Part shown: piece by piece, positions 1 to 7,592 of the stretch
Layout: each line of letters begins with the position of its first letter
Position numbering within the stretch: position 1 is the first letter of the stretch
Position numbers and translations under genes: made by a program
Source of the DNA: Anaerolineales bacterium UBA6668
Lineage (GTDB): Bacteria; Chloroflexota; Anaerolineae; Anaerolineales; UBA6668
DNA: 12,392 nt
Assembly (NCBI GenBank): GCA_002455215.1
Contig: DKKK01000077.1
Span: 3,069 to 15,460, forward strand
Reading direction: 5' to 3'
Notes under the pieces: generated by a model
Seen by the model: the letters and a program-made list of their open reading frames with translations, nothing else
What the model was told of the DNA's origin: nothing
Databases searched by the model: none

Positions 1-535
1 TGAGTTTCCCCGTCAACCACTGGTATTTTATTCCATTCAAGACGATGACGCATATTTCCGCGCCTTCCGTAATTCCGGTATCTTGAGTCATTATGCGTAT
101 GTGCGAAAATCAAACTATCTTCTTCCCAGTATGATTGTACCGTTACTGCAAAGCGCCAGCATCGGGCAAAGCTTTATTGACCCGGAAATCGAGTTGCGCG
201 TGCAGGAAGTGCGCCATAAGGACGAAAATAACCCATTGTCCGTGTTAGAACCCAATGAAATTGTGGTAGCCAAATATTTGGCGGCAGGTTATACCAATGA
301 GCAAATCGCCGCAAAAATCGGTTTTCGTGACAAACGCACCATCAGCCGCACCAATGGGCAAATTTACACGGCTTGGGGATTGGCAGATACTACCACAGAT
401 GAGAAAGTAGCACGCACCCGCGCGGCTCTGATTGTACAAACTGGACGGTTTCTGCGCTGGGATGAAAGCGGTACTTGTTTTGTACTAAACGAGCAAGACA
501 AATGGGTGGAATGGGAGATACGCGCCAGTGAGTGA
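1..535 (+). CDS. Response regulator, NarL/LuxR family (5' end outside the window)
   Basis: The reading frame is open from base 2 to the stop at 533-535, so this is the last 177 residues of a longer protein; a TTG at 83 is internal, not the start. The first 60 or so residues look like the end of a receiver domain. A hydrophobic strand (PLVFYS) is followed by a helix and then YAYVRKSNY, where the Lys at 107-109 fits the conserved receiver lysine. The phosphoacceptor Asp would lie before the window and cannot be judged. A LuxR-type helix-turn-helix follows at about 238-380, with the pattern L.PNE..VAKYLAAGYTNEQIAAKIGF and a recognition-helix region DKRTISRT. About 50 residues follow the usual HTH, longer than normal for NarL-type regulators. 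The stop overlaps the start of the downstream kinase gene by 8 bp, which implies a translationally coupled two-component operon. The signal and target genes are unknown. Confidence 0.85.
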   Translation, partial: EFPRQPLVFYSIQDDDAYFRAFRNSGILSHYAYVRKSNYLLPSMIVPLLQSASIGQSFIDPEIELRVQEVRHKDENNPLSVLEPNEIVVAKYLAAGYTNEQIAAKIGFRDKRTISRTNGQIYTAWGLADTTTDEKVARTRAALIVQTGRFLRWDESGTCFVLNEQDKWVEWEIRASE

Positions 536-2648
536 TTACGCAATACTCAACTGGCTGATGCTGAGTATTTCACTGGTCAGTGCAATGCTGATGATTTGGC
601 TTGCCCTAACTGTGTTCTTGAATTCAGACCGTCAAAACCAATCGGGCATTTGGGTTATCAGCGGTGGCTTATTGTGTGGTGGGTGCTTTTTTATCGGACA
701 TGCTATTGCTTGGGGCGTTCCCAATAGCATCCCCCTACTCCTACGCATTAGCCCTTCCCCACTTTGGCAAATCATTTGGGCAATTCTGATTGGTTTACCC
801 CTACTATGGTATGGCTTTACCTTGTGGTACGGCGGTTTTTGGGAACAACCGGGTTGGTTGTACCATCGGCATCGGTTGCTATTAGCAGGCATAATTCTGC
901 TCAGTTTGTGCCTGTTCGGTTGGGCAGTTGTCCAGCCGTATGGGTATGAGCGAGTTTCTCATTTTGCCTATGCGCATAATAATACACTTGAAATTTACGG
1001 TTCTCACATTTACTGGCTCTTCCCCATCTACCTACTCTGTTTGCAGATATTTTCCCTAGACGCAATTGCCCGCCCTGACCCATCTGCCCGCATGATGGGC
1101 GACTTAGCTCGCCAACGCGCACGCCCCTGGCTGGTTATTACAACCCTGACCTTGCTCGCAGTCACCATTATCTTGTCAGGGTTTATCCTATATTCAAATT
1201 TGGGTGTAGGAGATGTCGTTCAAATTCCTTTTTTCTTACTGTTCTTAACCGACATGGCGCTATCCTTTTTCATTTTATTGGCGGTATTAAGTTTAGGGCA
1301 AGCGTTGGTGCGGTACGAAATTTTCACCGGTGCATCTATCCCGCGGGCAGGCTTGCGCCGCCAATGGCATCGCACGGTCTTGCTCGCCTTTGGTTACGCG
1401 CCACTGGTCAGCGCCGGACTTTTCTTACCCATTCACCCGGTTTATGCCACTGCGCTAGGAGCGTTGATACTAACCAGCTTCTTTGCATTGCTAGGTTGGC
1501 GCATCAATCGAGAACGTGAGCGGCATATGCAAGACCTGCGCCCGTTTGTCAGCCGCGCAAACTGGACAGATGCCGTTACACAACCTAACAGCAATTTTAG
1601 CGATACAAGCAGGAAATCATTTGATTATTTGGTCAGTCATGTTTTGGAAGCCGGGCGAGCCTATTTGGTGCCATTCGATGCGCTTTCACCCAAAGCCCTG
1701 TGTTTTCCTAGCAGTCTGCCCCTACCTATCGCTATTCAACGCCAACACTGGCAATTTTCTCCAGAAGCCATCTGCCAACGAGTGGATGGGAGAGAGTTCG
1801 GGGGAGCAGAATGGGTGATTCCATTATGGAGTGGGCGGGGCTTGAGCGGCATCCTGTTGCTGGGTCCCCGCCCACACAACGGCTTGTATGCCCGCGAAGA
1901 GATGGAAATTGCCCGCGCCGCCTGCGAACAAATTCTGGATAATCAAAACGCGTTAGAAACCACGCAGAAATTGGTGCAGTTTCAACGTAATCGTTTACAA
2001 GAAAGCCTAGTGATAGACCAACAAACCAGACGCACGTTACACGATGAAGTTTTACCACAACTACATGCCGCAATGTTGCAATTGCCAGAAAACACCGCAC
2101 CCAACGCAATCGAAGCGCTGGCTCTGGCACACAAGCAAATCTCCCGCCTTCTTCGACAACTTCCAAGCACTACACTACCTGAACTGGAAAAATTCGGGAT
2201 ACTTGGTATGTTGCAAAGGAGTATTGGCGGTGAGTTCGCCAATTTATTTGATGAAGTAGTCTGGGATATTGATGATGGGGGTTCGGTGGCAATCCAAAAA
2301 TTGGATAGTTTGTCGCGTGAAGTGCTGTATCATGCCGTACGGGAAGCCATCCGCAATGCGGGACGATACGCACGCAAAGAACGAAACCAGCGGCTTACGC
2401 TCCGGCTATCGCTCACCAAGCCCCAAGACGGCTGGGTGGGATTAGTGGTTGCTGACGATGGGCAAGGCTTGGAACAAAGTTTGGCAAAAGATGCGATGGG
2501 ACAAAATACAGACGAAACACTTGGAAAAGGGCATGGGTTAGCATTACACGGTACACTTTTGGCGGTATTGGGCGGCAACCTGCACCTAGAAAATGGATTT
2601 CCTGGGACACGCGTAGTATTTCGCTTGAAAATAGACAATTCCGCTTAA
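528..2648 (+). CDS. Membrane sensor histidine kinase, HisKA_3 (NarX/DesK) type
   Basis: This 706-residue kinase is probably the partner of the overlapping upstream response regulator. It starts at GTG 528, preceded by a GGGAG ribosome-binding site at 513-517. Residues 7-330 contain about nine hydrophobic segments, so sensing probably occurs in or near the membrane; I do not recognise this sensor as a named family. Residues about 375-480 look like a GAF-type domain (weak call), followed by a helical linker. The catalytic part is clear. The H-box TLHDEV has its phosphorylated His at residue 505. The N-box EAIRNA has Asn610. The G1 box is ADDGQGL (643-648) and the G2 box is GKGHGLALHG (666-675), followed by GGNLHLENGFPGTRVVFRL. 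This layout is that of HisKA_3/HATPase_c kinases that pair with NarL-type regulators. The ligand is unknown. The gene ends only 8 bp from the convergent phosphorylase gene, with no visible terminator between them. Confidence 0.9.
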   Translation: MSDYAILNWLMLSISLVSAMLMIWLALTVFLNSDRQNQSGIWVISGGLLCGGCFFIGHAIAWGVPNSIPLLLRISPSPLWQIIWAILIGLPLLWYGFTLWYGGFWEQPGWLYHRHRLLLAGIILLSLCLFGWAVVQPYGYERVSHFAYAHNNTLEIYGSHIYWLFPIYLLCLQIFSLDAIARPDPSARMMGDLARQRARPWLVITTLTLLAVTIILSGFILYSNLGVGDVVQIPFFLLFLTDMALSFFILLAVLSLGQALVRYEIFTGASIPRAGLRRQWHRTVLLAFGYAPLVSAGLFLPIHPVYATALGALILTSFFALLGWRINRERERHMQDLRPFVSRANWTDAVTQPNSNFSDTSRKSFDYLVSHVLEAGRAYLVPFDALSPKALCFPSSLPLPIAIQRQHWQFSPEAICQRVDGREFGGAEWVIPLWSGRGLSGILLLGPRPHNGLYAREEMEIARAACEQILDNQNALETTQKLVQFQRNRLQESLVIDQQTRRTLHDEVLPQLHAAMLQLPENTAPNAIEALALAHKQISRLLRQLPSTTLPELEKFGILGMLQRSIGGEFANLFDEVVWDIDDGGSVAIQKLDSLSREVLYHAVREAIRNAGRYARKERNQRLTLRLSLTKPQDGWVGLVVADDGQGLEQSLAKDAMGQNTDETLGKGHGLALHGTLLAVLGGNLHLENGFPGTRVVFRLKIDNSA

Positions 2649-2656
2649 TTTCTCAG

Positions 2657-3955
2657 CTACTCGTAGAACAAAGGCAACTCAGCCACTTGCCGATCTGAGA
2701 TTTGAATATGCCCGGTTAATTTGGCTAGGGCTTCTTGCAGGCGAGACTCTTCGTTTGCTAGCAATGTGAGCAACAAACTACCTTTTGTGACAGACTCACC
2801 CACCTTGGCATGTACCAACAAACCCACGCTATGGTCTACCGGGTCGGTTTTTTTTGCCCGCCCTGCCCCAAGCAAAACAGCCGCTTCACCTACGGCAAGC
2901 GCATCCATCCATGATACCCATCCATCTGCTTCAGCACGAATTTCATGTTGAATACTGGCTACTGGAAAACGCGAAAGGTCTTCCAAATAACTGACGTCTC
3001 CTTTTTGCCACTCAACCATTTCGGTAAGCTTCGGAAAAAACTCGCCTTTTGCCAACTTCTCTGCCAAGTGCGTTTTTGCCTGCACAAGGGTGGAAAATTT
3101 TCCCGCCAACACCAGCATGTGAGCGGCAACGACCAAGCAATGTTCCGTCAAATCAGTTGGACCCTGCCCTTGCAGGGTGCGTACAGCTTCTTGTACTTCC
3201 AAATTGTTTCCTACCGCTACACCGAGCGGTTGATTCATATCACTAAGCAAACATACCACTTCCCGCCCAACCAATGCGCCAATCTTCACCATCAGAGCAG
3301 ACAAGGCGCGAGCAGATGCCAAATCTTTCATAAAAGCGCCCGTGCCAACCTTCACATCCAGCACAATTTTGTGTGCGCCCCCAGCGATTTTTTTGCTCAT
3401 AATTGAACTGGCAATCAGTGGCAAGGACGGAACTGTACCCGTCACATCTCGGAGGGCATAGAATTTGCCATCTGCTGGCGCTAGGTTGGCGCTTTGCCCG
3501 GCAATTACTACCCCAATCTCGCGCAGTTGATGTTTAAATGCTTCGGTTGTAAGGGCAACCTGAAAACCCGGAATACTCTCTAACTTGTCGAGCGTGCCAC
3601 CGGTAAAACCCAAGCCGCGCCCCGACATCTTGCCCACAGGTACACCACAAGCCGCCACCATTGGACCAACAATCAGGCTAACCTTATCTCCTACCCCACC
3701 GGTGGAGTGTTTATCCACAACGATGCCGGAAATGGCATCGCTCAGGTCGAGCACTTCACCCGAATTTGCCATACTGAGTGTCAAATCAGCGCTTTCGGCA
3801 TCCTTCATCCCCTGAAAGTAAACTGCCATGAGAAAAGCCGCCGCTTGATAATCCGGGATTTCTCCTTTTACGTAGCTTTGAATAAAGAAGTCTATTTCCG
3901 TTTGGGTAAGAGCCAATCCATCACGTTTTTTAATGATAATGTCAACTGCACGCAT
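2657..3955 (-). CDS. pdp: Pyrimidine-nucleoside (thymidine) phosphorylase
   Basis: This cytosolic salvage enzyme reversibly phosphorolyses thymidine, and in Pdp enzymes also uridine and deoxyuridine, to the base and (deoxy)ribose-1-phosphate. At 432 residues it has normal family length. The N-terminal helical domain begins RAVDIIIKKRDG. The phosphate-binding loop is KHSTGGVGDK (82-91). The family signature runs SGRGLGFTGGTLDKLE (111-126). The pyrimidine-binding residues Arg169, Ser184 and Lys188 sit in ALRDVTGTV and ASSIMSKK, matching Arg171, Ser186 and Lys190 of E. coli DeoA. The start, and the phrase KGEIPDYQ with the following MAVYFQGM, resemble Bacillus-type Pdp more than enteric DeoA, but specificity cannot be settled by eye. 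Phe117 replaces the His usual in GLGHTGGT. The ATG has no good Shine-Dalgarno sequence. The gene is divergent from the amidohydrolase-CYTH gene, which fits a nucleoside salvage context. Confidence 0.95.
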   Translation of the reverse strand: MRAVDIIIKKRDGLALTQTEIDFFIQSYVKGEIPDYQAAAFLMAVYFQGMKDAESADLTLSMANSGEVLDLSDAISGIVVDKHSTGGVGDKVSLIVGPMVAACGVPVGKMSGRGLGFTGGTLDKLESIPGFQVALTTEAFKHQLREIGVVIAGQSANLAPADGKFYALRDVTGTVPSLPLIASSIMSKKIAGGAHKIVLDVKVGTGAFMKDLASARALSALMVKIGALVGREVVCLLSDMNQPLGVAVGNNLEVQEAVRTLQGQGPTDLTEHCLVVAAHMLVLAGKFSTLVQAKTHLAEKLAKGEFFPKLTEMVEWQKGDVSYLEDLSRFPVASIQHEIRAEADGWVSWMDALAVGEAAVLLGAGRAKKTDPVDHSVGLLVHAKVGESVTKGSLLLTLLANEESRLQEALAKLTGHIQISDRQVAELPLFYE

Positions 3956-4070
3956 AATCTTTTTACGGGGGAAAAAAGTAACTTAAAAAAAGCTGACTTA
4001 AAAATATGTTACAATTATATTCGTCAACTATTATGATATATAGTAGCGTATTATTCCAAAGAAGGCAACC
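3956..4070. promoter_or_regulatory. AT-rich divergent promoter region
   Basis: These 115 bp separate two divergent genes and must hold both promoters. For the + gene a possible promoter is TTACAA (4009-4014), a 17-bp spacer and TATGAT (4032-4037); the -10 is good and the -35 poor. For the - gene the clearest element is TTGACG (complement of 4022-4027), but the expected -10 zone near 3999-4004 is only a T-rich stretch. A 9-bp direct repeat, ACTTAAAAA, occurs at 3981-3989 and 3996-4004, 15 bp apart, on the phosphorylase side. GTAAC (3978-3982) and GTTAC (4008-4012) form a short inverted pair around it. These could be operator half-sites, but in such AT-rich DNA chance is possible. Confidence 0.45.
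4058..4065 (+). promoter_or_regulatory. Ribosome-binding site fixing the start at 4071
   Basis: AAAGAAGG lies 5 bases before the ATG at 4071. It favours that codon over the in-frame ATG five codons later (4086), which has no such sequence at the right distance. Confidence 0.65.
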
Positions 4071-6071
4071 ATGAACGAAAATCGAATGACAATTGACTTG
4101 TTAATCTGTGCAGACACCCTATTGACTTGTAATTCCCAATGGCAGAGTTTTTCTGACGGGGCAGTCGCTGTGAAGGATGGCGTAATCGTGGCAGTGGGCG
4201 AGAAAAAAGCTTTACAGGCACAATACGCCGCCGCAGAAACGCGTGATTTGGGCAAACGTGTGTTGATGCCCGGCTTGGTTAACAGCCACACCCATGTGCC
4301 TATGAACTTGCTTCGTGGTTTGTCGGATGATTTGCGTTTGGATGTATGGCTATTGGGTTATATTATGCCGGTTGAACGCCAGTTTGTGACCCCGGAGATG
4401 TGCGAACTTGGGACGGCTTTGGCGTGCGCTGAGATGATTCGTTCTGGGGTTACCACATTTGCCGATATGTATTATTTTGAAGATGTGGTTGCCAAAACAA
4501 CGGCTAGTGCGGGTTTGCGAGCCTTAGCCTGTGAAAGTATTTTAAAGTTCCCATCCCCCGATGCCGCCAGTTGGGAAGATTCACTTGCCTTCACCCGTGA
4601 TTATCTGCAAAAATGGCAGAATCATCCGCTAATTGTGCCCGGCATTGCGCCACATGCCCCCTACACCACCACAGCAGAAATTTTGCAGGCATGCAGTGAA
4701 CTAGCATTGGAGTTTAACGCCCCTTTGCAGATCCACCTTGCCGAAACTGAGTTTGAAGTACAAAATTGCCGCAAAGAACATGGAATGCCCGTTATCCCGT
4801 GGGTAAAAAAGAATCGCATCTTGGAAGCCAAAACCCTTGCGGCACACTGTGTTTGGGTTGATGAAGACGAAATTAAACGCATGGCACAGGCAGGCGTGGG
4901 CGTACTCCATAACCCCACCAGCAACTTAAAATTAGGTTCAGGCGTAGCGCCAATTGCCCGCATGTTGGATCTTGGGGTAAATGTGGGAATTGGAACGGAT
5001 GGCGCGGCATCCAACAACGATTTGGACATGTTTGAAGAAATGCGCTTGGCGGCTTTGGTTGCCAAAGGCTGGGGACGGAACCCAACCGCCCTGCCCGCAC
5101 AACAGGTGGTGGGTATGGCTACGCGCATGGGGGCGGCTTCCATTCACATGGGACAGCTAACCGGCAGTTTGGAAGTGGGAAAGCGGGCGGACATGATTGC
5201 CGTGGACTTAACGGGCGTGCATAACTCGCCAACTTGGCAACGCAATGGGGGTAATGCCTATGCGCAACTGGTATATTCTGCGAAAAGCACGGACGTAACC
5301 GATGTGATGGTTAACGGCAAGTGGCTGATGTGTAACCATCAACTGCTTACGTTAGACGAAAAAGCACTTCTGCAGGAAGCTGAGTCCTTTGCTCGCAAAG
5401 TTGATCACTTCTTGATAGAGCGAGAACAAAGCGTCTTTAATAAATTGGTAGCAATTGGAAGTACCATTGAACAAGAGTACTACGAAGTACAAGCAAAATT
5501 GCCGATTGAAAACCCAAAAGGTATTATTGCCAAATTGACCAGTAGTGAGCAGATCACCATTCAGCCTAACCGCTATACTCACTATCGGCAGTATGATACC
5601 TATTACCATTTTTCTGCGGAAACGGAGATTCTGCGCATTCGCTCGGATGAAAAGCTGGACGAGAAAGGCATACCAGTCAGTGAACGTACCCGCCTAACCT
5701 TGATAGGTCCTTCTAGCGAGCGTGAAGAAGCAGGCGGTATTTTGGTTTCACGTTCACGGTTTTTGGCGCAAGGCACACACTCACTGCGTTTTTACCGTGA
5801 ATACTTCCGCCCCGACCGAGTTTCAGAAGTAGAGAAAGACCGCAAGCGTTGGTATGTGGTCTTTAAGGGGATTGAGTTTGCAGTCAATGTGGACGAAATT
5901 TCCCGCCCAGCACTGGGTGCATACTTAGAAGTGAAATGCCGCACTTGGAGCAAGCGCGATGCGAAAGACAAAGCCCACGCCGCCGCCGAACTCCTACAAG
6001 TGCTTGGGTTAACGGTTGGGAACAATCTGGGCAAAGATTATGTGGATTTGGTGGAAGGGCAGGTATTATAG
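4071..6071 (+). CDS. Amidohydrolase (MTA/SAH-deaminase-like) fused to a CYTH domain
   Basis: This is a single uninterrupted 666-residue protein with two unrelated enzyme domains. Residues 1-440 are a metal-dependent amidohydrolase of the MtaD/SsnA/TrzN group. The metal-binding HTH is at 73-75 (PGLVNSHTHVPMNLLRG). His222 and Glu225 lie in IHLAETE, His259 in AAHCVW, and Asp310 in GTDGAASNN, with NPTSNLKLGSG between. These residues fit hydrolytic deamination of 5'-methylthioadenosine, S-adenosylhomocysteine or adenosine; the exact substrate is inferred. After a helical linker, residues 467-666 resemble a CYTH/triphosphate tunnel domain: YYEVQAK (470-476), RQYDTYYH, LRIR (521-524), RLTLIGP (541-547), VDEISRPALGAYLEVK and the C-terminal YVDLVEG. 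CYTH members include CyaB adenylate cyclases and thiamine or inorganic triphosphatases. Several signature residues are changed (Gln474, Ile545, Lys622), so catalysis is uncertain. Amidohydrolases of this group are normally about 430-440 residues long. The gene is monocistronic, with its own terminator. Confidence 0.88.
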   Translation: MNENRMTIDLLICADTLLTCNSQWQSFSDGAVAVKDGVIVAVGEKKALQAQYAAAETRDLGKRVLMPGLVNSHTHVPMNLLRGLSDDLRLDVWLLGYIMPVERQFVTPEMCELGTALACAEMIRSGVTTFADMYYFEDVVAKTTASAGLRALACESILKFPSPDAASWEDSLAFTRDYLQKWQNHPLIVPGIAPHAPYTTTAEILQACSELALEFNAPLQIHLAETEFEVQNCRKEHGMPVIPWVKKNRILEAKTLAAHCVWVDEDEIKRMAQAGVGVLHNPTSNLKLGSGVAPIARMLDLGVNVGIGTDGAASNNDLDMFEEMRLAALVAKGWGRNPTALPAQQVVGMATRMGAASIHMGQLTGSLEVGKRADMIAVDLTGVHNSPTWQRNGGNAYAQLVYSAKSTDVTDVMVNGKWLMCNHQLLTLDEKALLQEAESFARKVDHFLIEREQSVFNKLVAIGSTIEQEYYEVQAKLPIENPKGIIAKLTSSEQITIQPNRYTHYRQYDTYYHFSAETEILRIRSDEKLDEKGIPVSERTRLTLIGPSSEREEAGGILVSRSRFLAQGTHSLRFYREYFRPDRVSEVEKDRKRWYVVFKGIEFAVNVDEISRPALGAYLEVKCRTWSKRDAKDKAHAAAELLQVLGLTVGNNLGKDYVDLVEGQVL

Positions 6072-6102
6072 TTAGGGTAAAAATTCTGCTTGATTAAACG
6101 TG

Positions 6103-6150
6103 ACACGGCACAAAGAATGGCAGTTTGCCGTCTTTGTGCCGTGTTTTTGT
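6103..6150 (+). terminator. Rho-independent terminator of the amidohydrolase-CYTH gene
   Basis: A perfect 14-bp inverted repeat (ACACGGCACAAAGA at 6103-6116, its complement at 6131-6144) is followed at once by TTTTTG on the + strand. The loop contains a further GGCA-GTT-TGCC hairpin (6119-6129). The stem has no T tract on the other strand, so it mainly serves the + gene. It could still block read-through from the convergent membrane operon that ends at 6171. Confidence 0.92.
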
Positions 6151-6170
6151 TTGTTGGTTTGAATCTTCCC

Positions 6171-7592
6171 CTACCCTGATATCAAATTTTGAAAGGCAGT
6201 TGCCAATTGGGTGGTTAATTGTAAAATCCACTGCGGAAAAACGCCCAGTAGTAAAACCGCCGCGATGCCAATTAGGGCGTAGATGGATGTGGTGAGTGGC
6301 TCCAACTCGTCTTCGTCCAGTTCGGTTTCAGGCTCCATCAGCAGGGAGTACACCCCCCTAGCCAGCCCAACTAGCACACACAGACTACCCAGCAAAAGCA
6401 CAAAGGCAGGCATTAGGTCAGCCCCCGCCAACTGGCGGAGCAGTGCCCAGCGAGCCGGAAAACCCACAGTCAGCGGAAAGCCCGCCACTGCCAAAGTGCC
6501 AAACAGCATTGCAGTCGAAGAAAGCGGGTATTGCCGGGCTTTACTCCACAGATTGGCAAAGTCAGTACTGCCAAATTCGCGCAGTACCCCCATACCAATT
6601 GCCCACAACGCTAAGCTGAGTACCCGCACGAGCAAGATGCCCAGCACGGTTTCCACCACCGGTAGTGACATACCTTTGGACAAAAGCGAGATTGCCAAGC
6701 ACACTGCGCCATAATCCACCAATATGGCATAGCCCATCAAGCGTCCAAAATCCTTTTGCCCAAGCGCAAACAAGCCACCGACTGCGATTAAGCCGATACC
6801 GCCCCAACGCATGGTGGTGTAAAAAAACTGGCTATTGCGCAACCAATCTTGCTCGTTCAGCGCGTTGAGCAGGAAAAACACAATTGCCGATGGCAGAACA
6901 CTGAGGACAAAGGCTACCGGTAAGGGGGCGGAGTTTTGGGCAACTTCAGGGATCCAAGCATGGAAAGGCGCGACCGAAAGCAGAATAATACTGCCAATGG
7001 TGAGCAAGGTGGTGGCAATACTCAGCGCATTGGAATTGTCTGGGCTGATGGCAAGCGCGTCCATTTGCCAACCGGCTAATAGAATAAACGGCATCCCCAC
7101 CGTAAAAAAGACTAACATGCGCAACGGTCCGCGCGTTTTAGTGTACTCGCCATTTGCCAGCATAAAAACTGCCAGCCCCACTGCGATTTCTAAAAAGATA
7201 GCGGCAAACAAGAAGGGTTCTACCAAAACAACTGCGCTGAGAAGGGGTAAAATTGCCAGCGAAGTGGGCACAAACGAAGCCGGTGTGTTGGCAGTGGCGG
7301 CAACACAAATGAGTAAGCCTGCCGCCAGATAGAGAAAAACCAGGGTCGAACGGTCTTCTGCCCCAAAGATAAAACTGCGCCCAAAAACAGACCAATGGGT
7401 GATGAGCCGAAGCTCACGCCCGGCAAAAAGCACCACACTTTCAAGCGGCACTTGCTTGACCAAGAGTGCGATTACCAAACAGGTGAAGCCGCCGAGCACC
7501 GCCTGCACCGCCGTCCATCGAGCAAACAGAAAGGTAAGCCCGGCAAACAGAAGTGGAACGGCTAACAATAATAAAGGTAAATTAATTTGCAT
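6171..7592 (-). CDS. Proton-translocating membrane subunit, NuoN/HyfF-like
   Basis: This 473-residue, almost wholly hydrophobic protein has about 13-14 membrane segments. It is the last gene of a three-gene membrane operon. Membership in the proton-conducting transporter family (NuoL/M/N, HyfB/D/F, MrpA/D) is shown by PFHAWIPEV (209-217) and the following APLPVAFVLS. It is also shown by a conserved membrane Glu135 in FLEIAVGLA and by GQKDFGRLMGYAIL, the counterpart of the Q.D.KR..AYSS motif. Two key positions differ. The TM7 lysine, normally five residues before the P of the PFH/PLH motif, is Leu204, and the K of KR is Gly. An acidic loop ETELDEDELE precedes the last segment. The ATG overlaps the end of the upstream gene by 11 bp and lacks a clear ribosome-binding site, so translation is probably coupled. 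Family assignment is firm; whether it pumps ions is open. Confidence 0.85.
   Translation of the reverse strand: MQINLPLLLLAVPLLFAGLTFLFARWTAVQAVLGGFTCLVIALLVKQVPLESVVLFAGRELRLITHWSVFGRSFIFGAEDRSTLVFLYLAAGLLICVAATANTPASFVPTSLAILPLLSAVVLVEPFLFAAIFLEIAVGLAVFMLANGEYTKTRGPLRMLVFFTVGMPFILLAGWQMDALAISPDNSNALSIATTLLTIGSIILLSVAPFHAWIPEVAQNSAPLPVAFVLSVLPSAIVFFLLNALNEQDWLRNSQFFYTTMRWGGIGLIAVGGLFALGQKDFGRLMGYAILVDYGAVCLAISLLSKGMSLPVVETVLGILLVRVLSLALWAIGMGVLREFGSTDFANLWSKARQYPLSSTAMLFGTLAVAGFPLTVGFPARWALLRQLAGADLMPAFVLLLGSLCVLVGLARGVYSLLMEPETELDEDELEPLTTSIYALIGIAAVLLLGVFPQWILQLTTQLATAFQNLISG

Noticed and set aside
2945..3406. Long open frame (153 codons) antisense to the phosphorylase gene
   Set aside because: It lies wholly inside a well-conserved enzyme gene, has no recognisable domain and no ribosome-binding site; it is a shadow of the real frame.
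4661..5143. 160-codon open frame antisense to the amidohydrolase
   Set aside because: It mirrors conserved coding sequence and its protein is Ser/Ala/Cys-rich without domain character.
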